Below are positions 1 to 15,500 of a stretch of 64,000 bases of DNA, piece by piece. The stretch spans positions 102,896,513 through 102,960,512 of the forward strand of contig CM051521.1 of the NCBI GenBank assembly GCA_028015205.1. Direction: 5' to 3'. Source of the stretch: Mytilisepta virgata. Its lineage: Eukaryota > Mollusca > Bivalvia > Mytilida > Mytilidae. A program made the position numbers and the translations under genes. Positions within the stretch are counted from its first letter, which is position 1. Every line of letters begins with the position of its first letter. The notes beneath the pieces are model-generated. The model did not search any database and was not told the DNA's origin. It saw only the letters and a list, made by a program, of their open reading frames with translations.

Positions 1-398
1 TGGTGATCAAGGCACATCCATGTCTAGAAATGGAAAACTGGTCATAGGAAAAGTGAAACTCCCGTGTAACTGTTAGTGACATTTTTTCATTAACTATCGC
101 AATATTATGATAATTAAATGGGCGGCACATGTGCATTTGTGTTTGCTATTCTATATATTAGCTGTATTCAACTGTGTTTTTCATTATTTAATAATTAGGG
201 TTGTATATCTAACAATTCTTGGTCTTTTAATATGGATGACAGGAAGAAGATGGATTCATTCACGACACAAAATTCCTACTTATAAACAACCCAGTTTTTG
301 AAATTATCCATGAAAACAACATATCATTATAGAAATTAGACTTCTTGAATATAGAAATTGGTGGTGCTAGATTTTCCTTTTTTTTTCCTTTTTTTCAG

Positions 399-517
399 GC
401 ATATAATTGGTGGTTAGATGATATGTACATGAAAATCCGACTACCACTTCCTATCAGCTCAAATCCAGGAATGGTGTTTCCAAAGCAACATTTTGTAGAT
501 AGAGCCCAACAGTTAAG
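399..517 (+). CDS. ChAT: ChAT exon (first visible)
   Basis: Preceded by a strong polypyrimidine tract and CAG at 396-398; donor GTAACA at 518. It encodes the NWWLDDMY segment near the start of the choline/carnitine acyltransferase fold and ends with two bases of an Arg codon. It starts on a full codon if the acceptor at 398 is used. Confidence 0.9.
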
Positions 518-3500
518 GTAACAACTTTTACGAATATTAAAACACTCGTCTGATAAAAATTCAATATCATTAATATGTAAAAGCTTCTATAAATGGCAAC
601 CTGTGAATCTGCGATTTCAGCTTTTTCTGTGGTCAATTAACGTGAACATACTACACACAATCAATTACATGCTCGACGATGTTAAATGTTCATTTAAATA
701 TGCTTCTGATAATTTACGATAACAAAATCTATAAAATATTTTAAAGAAAAAGTTAAAAGAGCCATTATTTGTCACTTTTTATCCTCTACATTTTGCAAAC
801 CCATTCAAAACTGCTTTGATGCTAAAAAAACATTTTTTATCTCTGCATAAACAGTCTTTGTGGAACAATTTGAATAGCTTCCTTAAGATCCAATTGTCAC
901 TTCGCTAAAGTTTATATCCAATGTAATGAAATTTTACTCGTAATGGAACAGCTATTACAAGTTTTCTGGTGTTTATAGTTCAAATTGACGATTACTTTTT
1001 ATTTAAGTTTTTTTTTCGTAAAAAAGAAGTGAAAAATCAAATTTCTATCAATATACGATTTGCCTCCAGACGTGGATTAGCGGAAGAATTTTCGAGTCAT
1101 TAACGAAGGCGTTGTATAATGCATATAATAGTGTTATACGTTTCAGTTTCTTATAAGATTTGTTTCTGCTAAAAAGATTTTTTTTATCTTTTTTAAGGAT
1201 TTTTTCTAAGGCTATTATTACATCATATGGAAATGAATGCTTTGAACCTTGATACCACCTTTCTGACAGATAAATGAAAATTCATTACAATGCTTCAAGT
1301 GATGAGCACACAAAATCCCTGGAGGTGTTTTAATGAATATCTGTAACTATATTAAAAAGTAGAATAAACCGTCGTTTTCCCCTATCCTGCAATGGAATCC
1401 TTTCACGCGTTTAACAGATGAAAATGGCCAATATTGTTTAGCGTATTAGAATGAAACCATTCGTGATAACTAGACGAATTCCCAAATGAAGTATAACTAC
1501 TGCGTGGTATATAGCGCTAATGAACAAGTTGAATAGATATGATGCTATTATCACTAAACGTCTATGATTGAAACTGATTACTGATGTTATACGGTTGGTT
1601 AGATATGGTATCAAATCAGTCGAAGTCTCCGGGGAACCCTGGTGTAAATGAACAATGTTTGTCATTAACATCACCAGCACTATCATAGTCTATACAACCA
1701 ATGATCAAAGAAGTAAATAATACAAAGGATGGCAGGTTATATCTGATTATTGTTGTTTTTCTAATAATTGAAAGTCCCAGATGAGTGCTAATATAGAGCA
1801 ACAAGTACCATATTACGAGGTATTTTAATTACCGTCTAATTATTGTCTTTGTCAAAATCCTTGATTGCAGAAAAATTCCGATGCAGTAATAAAAACTAAT
1901 TATTTCTTATATGAATTATAACTACATGTAACAGTGTACATAAATAGTTTCCATTAGCGGACTACAGAAATACATGTATAAATTTCCTTATATTTCTTTG
2001 AGCAGCTTCCAGATTATAATGAAATTATTTTTAACTTATTAATGAGTTCCGCATTTTTCCATTATTTGTTTGTGACTACTAATTTTGCTTAAACGCGTCT
2101 GCGAACATGTGAAATTACAATAAAAAATCCAAAAAGATCTGTCGTTCATAAAAAATGTTGAACTGACTAGAAAAATCAATTTGCGTTGAAGAAGTAAACG
2201 TCTTATATTCAAGTATGGTACACATGCATACATGTATACATGTATAAAGTTCTGGAAAAGACAACACATTGATTAGGAGATGGGTATTGACAATTTACTT
2301 TGCAATGCAACTTACACGATTTAAACAGAAGACATTATTAATAATCATACATCTGCCCTACTAAACCCCTTTCAAAACACTTTACTAATTTACTTACACA
2401 TTTAAGGATAAGCACGGGAGCACCTGCTGTTATTATGTCTTGTTTTGTTTGTTACATGTATGTGTGTTTTTCTGTTATTTTTGGTGATATCAGTGTGCTT
2501 TTTCTTTTTTTTTTTTTTTGGTATTTTCTGATATGTTTTATTATATTCTTCCGAGTTTGCCTTTTCTGTATATAATTTTCCCACTGTCACGACTGTCTTA
2601 TTGCATCGGTATTCTTTTTCGGAAATTTCTGAAACCTACTATTGTCCAAATTAAAGTCTTCTTGATATAAACGTAAATGTTTTGAAATAATTCTTTTTTC
2701 TGGGTGTAAGGATTATTTTTATTTTTTTTTTTTTGGCTCTACTTTCTAAATGTATGAAATTACATCCAAATCTAATCACACATCGGGAACTTTAATCACA
2801 TAATTATTGTCTACACTTTAAATAACATATTAAAGGCACAAATAGCACCAACTTATTAAACCGATAGTAAAAACTATCTTCGACCAAGATCGTTTCCAAC
2901 ATTTGAGCTGTGGGTAGGAAGTGTAGCATAGCATCGGCATCTTCATTTGACCTTGTCCCTTGACCTCAATGTAAAAAAATAAGCTTCATGGGAAATATCC
3001 TTGTCCGGGCCATAACATTTTCATTCTTTAAGATAGACATACATGTATCATATTAAAAATGAAGATGCTGATTATTCATATGTACGAAGGAGAGACAAGA
3101 TTTAGTTCAACTGAAACAGTTCCTACTACTATTATTAAAACATTTAGTGAACAAGTCGTACAAAATGTAAGTTTATAGAAACGGTAAATTAGAAGATTAC
3201 TTGATACATTTTTAATTGCTTATCTTAGTTTATACTTGAAATGAAGTTAAACATGTCTGTTTACATATAAATATGAAATGTGGGGCCTTCTTTATTACGG
3301 GGTGGGATTTCAGACTTGAGTTGTGCTCATTTTATCAGCGTTAAACATATAACTGCTAAAATAAGAAAATTAAAACTTTTTAATTACTTTTTTAAAACTT
3401 CTAACAATATTGAAACATTGGTGTTAAATACCATTATTTGATACGGATTCGTAGTTAAACAGTTCCTCTATAAAGAACAATTGTAACATCAGTTCTTTTA

Positions 3501-6500
3501 TTTAAAAACATGTAAATAGATGTGATACGCAAATTAAAATCCTATGGCATACAGTACTTTCGGTTATAACATAAATTTATATTTTTGTAGATATGCATCG
3601 AGATTGATTTCCGGTATTCTTGACTACAAGACAATTATAGACGCGTAAGTCTTTTTATTATAGGTTTATTTCTTACATTTATAACTAGAGGCTCTCAAGA
3701 GCCTGCATGGCTAACCTGGATTTAACTGTTCACCTTGAACAGGACTAAAAATTTAAGTGTTGCAGTCAATTTGGCTGTTTTTTCTACAGGGGTCTATGTT
3801 AAATTAAGTTCGGATGTGGCAGTCATCTTGGTTGACAGTCCAGGTCAATGGAAACATGTCTAAAAGAGAACCATCTAAGGATCATTAATGCTAAGTCTTG
3901 TTCCAACTGGATTTTTAAATGAATTTTCCCATAGGGTCCTATATGAAACCAAGTTCGGCTGCCACAGGCTATCTTGGTTGACAATCCGGGTGATCGCACA
4001 CAATTCTGAAAGAGAACCATCTAAGGACCAAAGCTGCCAACTTTAGTTTTAATTGGCTCAGTAGTTTCAGACGAAAAAATGTTTTAGTGAATTTCCCCTA
4101 TTCAGCTGTAGCGGCCATCTTAATTCACAGTCCACGAAATCGGACACATTTCTGACAGAGGACTTCCTAAGGACCATTGTTTTCAAGTCTGGTTCCAATT
4201 GGTCAAATTGTTTCAGACAAGATTAATGTTCAATGAATTTTACCATAGGGCCCTATGTTAAAGTAAGTTCGGTTGTGGCGGCCATCTTGGTTCACAGTCA
4301 TCGGACATATTTGTGAAAGAGGACCTACCTTCTAAGGACCATTGCTGCCAAGTCTGGTTCCAATTGGTCAAGTGGTGTCAGACAAGAAGATTTTTCAATG
4401 AATTTTCTCATAGGGCCCTATGTTAAACTAAGTTCGGCTGTTGCGGCCATCGTGGTTGACAGTCCGGATCACCGGACACAATTCTGAAAGAGCACCATCT
4501 AAGGACCATTGCTACCAAGTCTAGTTCTAATTGGCGTAGTGATTTCAGACAAGAATATTTTTGAGTGAATTTCCCATAGGGTCCTATGTTAAACTAAGTT
4601 CGGCTGTGGCGGCCATCTTGTTTCACAGTCCACGAAATCGGACACATTCCTAAAAGAGGACCATCTAAGGACCATTGCTTGGAAGTCTGGTTCCAATTGG
4701 CCAAATGATTTCAGACAAGAAGATTTTTCAAAGATTTTCCCTTAGGGCCTTATTTTAAACTAAGTTTGGCTGTAGCGGCCATCTTGGTTAATAATCCTAA
4801 AAGAGAACCTCCTAAATTCACCACCCCCACTTTTTCTATTTTTAGTAACCTTGTCGGTTGGAAGTTGGGGATGCCGGATATAATTTGGGAAGGGAGCAAC
4901 CCAAGGACCATTCCAACAAAGTTTAGTTCTAATTGGGCTAGTGGTTTCAGAGAAGGTCTAAAAAGAAAGTTTATGCCGGACGTTGTCTTTAAAGTGCAAA
5001 AACTCCTATAAGGGGTCAATCAATGATTTTGGTCATGCAGACTTATTTGTAGATCTTACTTTGTTGAACATTTTTGCTGTTTACAGTTTGTCTTTATCTT
5101 TAATAATATTCAAGATAATAACCTAAAACTGCAAGATTTCCTTAAAATTAACAATTCATGGGCAATAACCCAAAAAAAGCTTGACCGATTCGTATGAAAA
5201 TTACATGACAGGTAGATCTTGGCCTACAGTTTACCCCTATGTTCTATTTTAATTCAGATTTACTGTTTCTGTATCCGATATACACATACTTCAATGTTAT
5301 GACGCAAAAACTGTTTCACATAATATTTAATTGCAAAGGCAAAATAAAAATTAACACTAATAGAATGTGTCTAAATACCGTAAATTTGAATTTAATATTA
5401 GAAAAATTATGCCAACCTTGCGACTGTAAGATCAGCAATTTACGCATTACCCCTACATTTGAGTGCAAAAAATCCTACGATTGCGCGCGTGATTTACTTA
5501 TAATTTGCGCGCATCGATTTCACAGGTAAATTCAGGTAAATTAGAAGAAAAAATAGCTAAAATAAATTTAATATTTTAAAAGTACCCCTTACGTTATTCG
5601 AAGTCCCCTCCTCATTAAAGAGGAAGTGGAAGTGGGATTTCGCGCAGGACAAGTCAGTTTATTATACGTTGTGTATTAAGCATTACAAGCATAAAAATCC
5701 ATAAAAGATAAAAAAGAGCGAAACTCAAGTGTCTAGTCAGTACAGTGAACAGTGTCATTTCAGAGTGAGACCAAGCTTTGGTATCTTTTGTTACCGACTC
5801 TGGCCAAGATGAGACTTGCAACTTTCATTTTTTGTTCCTGTTTCAGCTCTGAAAGAATTGTGCATAAATACTTCTAAACCAATATGAACGATGCTTGGGT
5901 TAAAAGTGAAGCATCTCTCTGTACATAATGAAGAGATAATAAAAAATACAGCCACCAAAAATGTCAAACAACTACCTTGCAAGAAGACATGAATATCACA
6001 ATTGGCTCAATTCTATATAGCCAGTGATGATATGGATGTAACCTTGGATGTGCATTAAAATTGATACTTTTTGTATTTTTTTTCTTCTAGAATCTATATT
6101 ATCTTATTCCCGTTAACCTGTGTTTACCTGTAAAATCCATGCGCGCAATTATAAGTTAATCCTGAGCGCAATCGTAAACACTTTAATCCCCTTATGCGCG
6201 CAAACGTAATGCGCCCATTTACATAGCTTAAAGTACAAATAAATGATCTACTTGTTCAAATATGTATATGTACAAAATATTAAACAAACAATTATCCGTT
6301 AAAATCTGTTGCTTATCGGCGGTTATGCTGACCAAATTTTAGAACATCTTTACTTAATCGTTAAACATATGAGGTAAATAAATTTAAGCGTTGCTAAGAT
6401 TTTCTTGATTTTTTCCTTTTATCAAGGTCATCATAACCTTGACTTATATAATTTGATCTCCGACTAATATGGCATTGTAAACAGTCATTAATAAAATTCC

Positions 6501-9500
6501 TAATAGATGCCAACTATACAGATGTCTAAAAAATATTTATTACCAACCAATGAGGTCCAATACTGGGTCTTAATGATCCCTACATTTCGTGGGGCAAGCA
6601 AACTATAATTTACGTCTTCTAATCTGGAGTCCATTCGGAAACCTATAACTTGTTCTTCGGTTTTATGTTAACCTTTTTAAGTACATTGTTGACATAGATA
6701 CCGGTCATTACATGGATTTTATCGTAACTATATTGGACTGTAATTTCCGTCTTGGGAAGTCTTTTCCATCTGGTTCGGTAATTATGTTCAGATCAGTTTC
6801 ATTTCACAAATATCCGTATTAGTTCGAATAAGACATAATAAATGTTAAAATGAGCAGTAAAAACATAAAAAAACCATAATTAATTCCTTAAAATATATTG
6901 CTTACATACAGTTTGAGTAAATATTCTATGCTTCATAATATATATTTATCATGTACTTAGTGAAGGAAAGTTGCATATACGATACTGAAAGAACATTGTC
7001 AGCCGTATTTTCTACCGTGACGATATCGATACCATCACCGGTCAGGTGACAATAAAGATGTGTTAAAATATATGATAAAGCGTATAAAACGTCAAAATCC
7101 GTATCACATGCCGTACCAGCAAAGGCACTCGGGCTGATATTGAAATCTCGGGGTGAAACGAATTTTGCCATGTATTATTTTCAATTTATATGTCAGCAGT
7201 TCTTTAGCATGTGGACCACAGTTGATACTGTAATCATGGTGATGCTTTTATCAGAGTTAATTTTTACACCCCTTTAATCAAATCCATACTTTTATTTTAT
7301 ATTAAAATCTCTATCACCAGCGATTCTATCAATGCAAAAATAACATATTTAATGAAATTCTCTTTTCTAGGTACTAAGATAACATGAATGTACATGTACA
7401 CAGCCTTTATACATTCTCCTTGTCATTTGGAATATTAAAGAAGAATTTACCACAAAAAATACTTTTATAAATAAATTTTGTGAACATGAAGGGTCTATAC
7501 TTATCAATTATGGTTCAAGACAGAAACTGCAGATCATTACTTGACTGAAATAAGTATTTCGCATCAAAAGTTATTTCACGCAAAGTCAACACTGCGTTAT
7601 GAATGAAGAAGATTTAGAAAACGCCTGTAAGGTGGCAACCATTTGATTTTTAAAGAGAGGGCCTCACATTTTGTACCTTTCATTAACCAAAATTTAGAGC
7701 CTACCTTTCTTCAGATTCCTCCCTAACCCCACTCACCCAGTTACAATGTACGAATCAAATTTCCAGGTTATAAAATGTGTGTTCTATTTTTTCAATGTAC
7801 CATACATGTATATGCATATTCCAACACAGCGTGTTATACTTTTGGTTGTTTATGTATCTCAGTAGAGATGCTCAAGGCAAAAAATAGTTGAATGCTGAAA
7901 CGATTACCCCAACATTTTACAAATTAAATTCAAGTCTAGAACGACTGATAAAAAATAAACCCAAAAGAAAGCATATAAGAAGGTACAATATGATTGTTAC
8001 ATACAAATAATTGAGTAGTTAATATACATGTAGTTGTGGTGATTTGTTGTTACAGACGTGGACTTCCCATAGACAGGGCTAGACATAAAGAGAAAGGACA
8101 GCCATTGTGTATGGAACAATATTATAGATTGTTTACATCGTATCGAGTACCTGGTGTCAAAAAAGATTCCTTGATATCAGATCATTCACAATTAATGCCT
8201 GAACCTGAACATATCATTGTTGTCTGCAGGAATCAGGTATATAGTCAACATTATTTATGCTATATAAAAGTTTGATGAATATGATGGTTGCAGAAAATCT
8301 TTCGTAATCGTTATCGTTATACAAGCTGGACACTTATGTACATATATATACACTAATGTATTTTTAATTAAAATCTTTATTTAAATCATCAAAGTGAGAA
8401 CATACGCAGGAGGAACTGCTTAATCACCATATGTTTGAATCTATCGGTTTTAACTTTCTAATATGATAGCCTCTTGGGTATATAAGGAACCTAATTTTGT
8501 AAACTTGTAACCATAAAATACTATTTCATGCACTGGAAACACTGGCCCAGGGTTGCTACGAAGGTTATTTACTAGCCAAGAAGCTGTTTTTTCATTTTGA
8601 TTATTTTTATTTTAAATTCCTTTTCTAATATATAACCAACCTATGAATCATAGGCTTACGTTGAGCATTACTGAAACTTTGCGCATTTGATGCTTCTGAT
8701 GTTCGTACCTTTGGTAACCCTTACAATACCAATATTAGTGCTTTCTTTTCTACAACTTTTACCTTATTTCTCAGAGATTATTCTCGAAGTAGGATTTATT
8801 TAAAACATGATTAAGGTTTTTTACACAACACAAAAACATATCTTTATAATTTTTAAAGGATATATGGAAGACACGTAAAGTTCTTTGGTATTCGATATGC
8901 AATGTATATGTTTTGATAAATTTCAGTTCTTCGTTTTGGACGTTATAAATAATTTTACAAGACTGAGTGAAGATGATTTGTATGCACAATTAAACAGAAT
9001 TTACAGAATGGCGGATGAAAATGCTGATAAAGCAGACCCAATAGGAATATTGACAGCTGGATTTAGAGACCACTGGTCTGTTTCCAGAGCCCAGTTGATG
9101 AAAGGTTGTATAATTGACATTAGATGTACTTGTATTTATTTAAACAAATATAATTATGGAAATATATTAGCAAACGCATTATAAAAAAAGTAATGTGAAA
9201 GAAACAAGTTTTCAGCGAAAATTGGAAATGACCTGTTTATAATGTAAGGCGCTTACAATGGCCCTTACAATAAACAGACGAACTTCGAATTTTAAAATTC
9301 AGGGCCGTAACTACATAAAGGCAAATGAGGCAAATGCCTCATTCCGAATTTCACCAAAACAAAATGAAAATATATAAAAAAAGACATTTTGTTTAAAAAA
9401 TTAAAAATATAAATATGATATCCGCTAAATATATCACTTATTTGATGTCTACTTTAAAGGTGGTTACCGGTTGAAGTCTACCGAAAGCGTTGCGATGAAA

Positions 9501-12500
9501 GACATAACTGACTTCAAAGACAATTACGCATCAAACAGACTATCGATCTGAATATCCGAATATTCATGCTATTTTTAAATTGTTGCTTGTTCTTCCAGTC
9601 ACGTCTGTATGTTGCGATCGATCATTTTCGGCTTTGTGCAGACAAGACCTGGGTCAGGTCAACAATGACGAGCGAACGTTTGTGTGGATTAGCAATACTT
9701 CATACTCACAGAAACATGGATTTGAACATTTTAAGGCGTTATGATGCCTCTGGCCATCGTAAAATTGGACAATTTTTTATGGACAAATCTCAATTCATCG
9801 TACAATACAATAAACATTTCTGTTTCAAACTCTCATTTTTCACATTTACCCATGCATAGGTCCTACACAAATTTGTCCTATTTGGTTTTTGAAACTTGAA
9901 TTTTCTCTGCAACGTTTTAGCTTATTGTTTGGGATTATCATGATTCCGATCCTGAGCCCTACTAATTTATGCATTATTTTTGAAACGTGCAAATTGGTTT
10001 CCGTTATGGTTAACTACTAATCTTGACGCCGAAGGATGGTTTGTGTAATTTCTGCTAGTGAGACTGTTTGTCGTCTTAGTACTTGTTATGTATAATTGTC
10101 CGTTGCTCATGATTGAAGGCCACACGTCGGCGACTCCTAGATAACGGCATTTTTCCCATGTTCCATTTTATTCTGATGTTGTCTCATTAACGCATACCCC
10201 GTATCCTTTCTTTTACATAAGAAATGCAAACTGCTTTTAAGACTTATATGTATTTCTAGGGTATATGGATTCCGAAATACATCATATTGCCTGATTCAGT
10301 AGAAAAAAAAATTAAATTAAATCATAAAAAATTGTATTACTAAACCAGCAAAAAGATGTCAGGAAATGGCTAGAATCGAGAATAATGCATCATTTAGGCC
10401 AGAGCTTCCAAGACCCCTCGCCACAAGATTTTTCACCTCGCTACACTCGGTGAACAAGATTTTTGCATCATAGAAAAAAGACCATAGTTACGTTCATGAA
10501 ATTGATATTGTAACGAAAAGATTTCTAAAATTATGAACATAGTTCTTAACAGGGACGTCTAAATATCGTTTAAACGTATGATGAAGATAAACGCGACAAA
10601 CATATAGTGTGATCGAGAGTACTGGATACTCGATCCAACATGAATTAACAATTATCACATTTAATACCACATAGTCTAAAGTACCAGCTGTTAATTTATG
10701 TCCACTGAGTAATAATATGTAATCCATTAATACCTGCATTAAACAATGCATTATTTATTACCGAAAAGGTTTCGGACATCACAGAAAAATTATATAAGAA
10801 TTAATAATTATCACATTTATGTTCTCCTTCGCTCCGCTCATCCGAACATAACGCATTTCTGATTAACTTAAAAAACAACAAAGACTTGAATGGGTTGAGA
10901 TGCACACCAAACAGTTTTATTTACTAACAAAAATTGCTGCGAAATGGTAGCGTTAACGCTGACATCAGCATAAGAACACAATCTACAAAGACAAAAGAAA
11001 AATATAAGAACAAGCACAATACGTATGACCTGAAGTACTAATAAATACACGTACATATGTATAAAAATAAACTTGTCGAACAAGACTAGTTTGGTGTGAG
11101 CAAACCTCCATGAAAAGAAAAAAGCGCGAGAATGCTTATATATAGTCATAAACCGAAGTACTAAAAACTTGCGCGAAAGAAATAGCAAAAAACAAAAAAA
11201 CCCAACAAACTTAAACAAAAAGAAAATCATTTAATACCACATAGTCCAAAGTACCTTCTGTTAATTTATGTCCCCTGAGTAATAATATGTAACCCATGGA
11301 TACTGCATTGAATAGTGTAAAAACAATGCATTATTTAATACCGAAAAGGTTTTTTCGGAAATCACAGGAAAAATATATAAGATCTTGACTTATATATTGA
11401 TGCTAGTTTAAGTAACATAGGCACATATATGTGTATGTTTGTTTATTAGCTACCTTACAATAGCATGCTAGCAAGGAGTGAAATTACAGTCATATTTCAC
11501 GTCAAGGAGTTAATAATAATAGAATTACTAAGGGTTCATTCCTTGTATTGCACATGGTAGATCTCCTTAGCTGAAATTTGGCTTCCTATTTGGTATTTTT
11601 GGTTATGAGTACTTCTGGTTTTAAAATAAGTTTGGTTTTTGGTCTTCCAAATGTTTCGGTTTTAATGCTGCTGATGAGAGGTAACTCCTTGAAACGCGTC
11701 GTATACAGCATAGCTATAAATTTATTATATCTAATATTAGTATCTTTGGATTGTTATTTTTTTCATACTCATAAACAGAAAGGGGAAAATGGCTAAACTG
11801 ACATGATATAAACAATTTTAAATACCCTTATTTAATCAACCGTATACACGCATTGGGCAACAAAATCAAATGTTTGTTTATTCGTTTGTATCATAACACA
11901 AAATAATATTGTTTTTGTTCATTGCATGATTTTTTTGTCTTTCATATTTCATTCGATGACATGCTCAGAGACAAAAAAAATAATAAAAACTACTTATTTT
12001 CTATGATTGAATTGGTTAGTTTGTTTAGAATTTTCATTTTATATTTAGATTCAACAAATCGTGATTCTTTGGACGCCATCGAAAGATGTATATTTGTATT
12101 ATGTTTAGACAAAGGAATACCAATATCCTTTAATCACCAAACTAGTATCGACGAGATAAACAGAAACATCAGGGATGATGTTTCACTGGCATTCCAAATG
12201 TTACATGGAATGGGAACAAAACTGAACGGTGCAAACCGATGGTACGATAAAACTATGCAGTTTATCATTTCTGAAGATGGTGCTTGTGGTCTTAACTATG
12301 AACATTCTCCGTCAGAAGGGATAGCAGTGGTTCAGCTTATTGAACATCTACTGCGGTATATGTAAGTAAATTTTAGTCAAAGGATTTATACATATTGGTT
12401 TCAAGTGATGGACTTTTTAATGTTTTTTTTCATTATTTTTTTTTCAAATATTTCATTAGTGTGTTCAATGTCTAAATGATATTTTTGTGTGATATTTAAA

Positions 12501-15500
12501 AGTTTCTTGACGTTACGATTAATATATATTCTAGGGATGAAATACATTCAAAGAGACTTACCAGAATGAATTCTGTTTGTGAACTTGCCAGCCCTCGAAA
12601 ACTCCAGTGGAAAGTATTTCCAGAAATTACGGAAGTATTCAAGAACGCATCTGAAAGATTAGATACGTATGTATATATATATGATAACTAGTTTGGATTA
12701 CCTAAAAGTGGTAAAACATGTGGGGATACATGTACATATTAATAATACATAAGAATACAAAACCAGACATAAAGTTAGATGCCCTGGAAGGATGAGGGGT
12801 TTCCTTTTCTGATTAGTTAAGGCATATTAGAATATTGTCGATAAGACTTCATGTCCAAGTAGTCCATATTATAAGTCCAATGATTTCTAAACTGTTAACG
12901 ACATTATGTTGTTGACTAATATTTCTATATCAAATATTTGGTCAGTATTTTAAATTGCCGTAGTTTTAAACAATAATAAGATTTCAGATACCAAATTATA
13001 AACCTTCAGTCTGGATATATTTCCATCAGCTACGATATTGACGAAATATTCCAAAGCAAGTTATAAGAATTCCATATGGGTCTATAATAATTGGGAAAAC
13101 ATTCACTATGACTGTTCATATGACTTGTCGAGAAGGCTTTCGATGGCGGTTTGCGAAGTTATTTATTTTTGGATAAAGTTGCTGGTGGAACTACTTTTCG
13201 TAACCAATGTAAACAAGATGGTGGCGAAATCGTACCAGACTCAGATCGAGGTTGAAAATATTAATTTTCCCTTCGCTTACAACGTAAAAGTTATCATAAA
13301 AGCGTTACATTTATTCGAATAGTAAATAACATTGAAATTTGAACTATTATTTGCCTTTTATTTATATCACACAGCTACATGTACTAGCTTGGAGTACATT
13401 TTCTAACCAGTTGACATATTTGTACGACAGCCAATCTAGAGGAACGAATGCACAATCAACTTAAGTCCTTCCGCCTTTTATTTGTTTGTGAGTGAATTGG
13501 TCCATTTTATACACTATAATTTCCATTAAAAATTGGTTTAATCCTATAATAAACGTAAAATCCATCAATACGATATGACGAATATAAATCACAATTTTGA
13601 AACTTGGATAAATTTTGATATAAATTTTGGGTACGTTTTGCAGTATTTAGTTAGATGTTGACATGATGTAAATGTATAGCTGCATCACGGGGTATTTTGT
13701 AACATTTTTCAAATGTGTAATAAATAAGACCACAGTTGAGTTTAAATTTTTCAAAGTAGAAAATAGGAATAAAATTAACAGATGGGGAAAGCATCATTTA
13801 GTGAATGTAGCCACTCCAACCTAAATTAACAAGGATTGATTCATGTTTCAGTTGCAAGTTGAAAGTTCTCTGAGCGGGCAATATAAGGCCAGCAGATATC
13901 AGTTTAAGGAATATAGCAACATAAAATAACACTGCTTCTACTGAAAAACATGTTTTTGATCTTTTCAGTCAAATGAAAGATCTTGATTTGTATATACTAA
14001 GATTTGAAGAATTTGGAAAAGAGTTTCCAAAGTCACAGAGTATGAGCCCAGATTCTTTTATACAGCTATCGTTGCAGCTCACATTCTACAAGTAAGTAAC
14101 TTTTATACAAGTACAAAATTTTAGTAATTTGTTGTGTCCATCCATTTCATCAAATCAGAATCAAATAATCTTAATAGTTTGTAACCAATTATTTCAAAGA
14201 ATGAAAATAAGCACACAGACTCTATTTTGCGCATTTCAAAGATTTTTGTGGAGTTCTTCGGTTTTTGAGACGCTGCAAAAAGCATGTGAAGGTAACGTTG
14301 ATAGACAAACTGTTTTCCTGCCTACATTGGTTAAAATTGTTATCTCTCTAAAACATTAATCTATGTTTACGTTAATCTAAATAGAATACACAGAAGATTG
14401 GTGTCTACATACGAAAGTGCATCTACACGCCGTTTCAGACTTGGAAGAGTCGACAATATAAGAGCAAATTCTCCAGCTGCTTTAGAATGGGTAAAGGCAA
14501 TGACCGGTGAAGTGATATCGACGGTTAGTTATGTTTTGTTAAAATCTAAAAGTCAGTGTCATTTTAGCTGTAAATAGTAACTCACGGCCGATAAAATTTG
14601 CACGGCCACATATCTAAAGATTTCTTTGCAGCGATTTGCTCATATTTATGTCAATACTCATAAGATCTTTTCTTCGGATGTGGTGAAGCTTTATTATACC
14701 GCTGAAGATTATGTCGTGAAGCTGGTATAGCCTGTTACATAACGTTACATGAGACTGAATTTTGTCTGTATTCATTTCTTTTATCAGACTAGAAAGCGCG
14801 TTGGGTAGTCGTCTATCATAGAAACCATTATATAAAAATACAAGGCAATCAAGTAGCAGCTAAAACAAAATTATTGAATTAAAATTATCCCACACACATG
14901 TAGCAAATGATTTTAATGCAAATTACTTTTCAAATTGTCGTATTATAGGAAAGTTCCCGTTACGCGAAAAATTCATGAAAAGCACTAGTAGAGAAACATA
15001 GAAATAGATTGTATACAAACCTTGAAAATATGTAAAAGTTTTATGGTTTACTGAATCATATTGGAGCTTTAGAAAGATTGGAAATCAAGGATTATTACCG
15101 CTACACACATTCATACTTGTATACAATGTGATATTTTAGTAAACTTATATAAAGTCATCGAACGTTTTTTAAATAACTTTGACTGAATTCTATCCATCAT
15201 TTGATGAATGGAAGTGAATGCGTGGAAGAATATTTGATCCGATTTACGTCTTTTACTCTACATACTGTTTAAAAAAATTTCAAGCTATATAATTATATGA
15301 AATAAGTGAATTAATATTATATTGTTCCTTTTAATGTTAACCTACAAGATTATCTTGAATTAAAAGTGTTCGTTGATTTCCATAACACTGACATAACATA
15401 AAAACCTATATTTTTAGGATGAAGAAAAGATGAACTTTTTACGTAAAGCTATGCAAAAACAAACTGAGATAATGACAGAGGTACATTAGCTTTAATAATC

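Noticed and set aside
1438..1804. Overlapping minus-strand ORFs in the first intron
   Set aside because: Low-complexity hydrophobic translations with no domain.
4750..5019. Overlapping ORFs on both strands (81 and 89 residues)
   Set aside because: They lie in the tandem repeats of a non-coding family-B element.
6926..7171. 81-residue minus-strand ORF in a ChAT intron
   Set aside because: No known motif, no splice context, no similarity I recognise.
13038..13322. 94-residue ORF between ChAT exons 6 and 7
   Set aside because: The conserved ChAT sequence runs straight from exon 6 to exon 7; this ORF has no family match.
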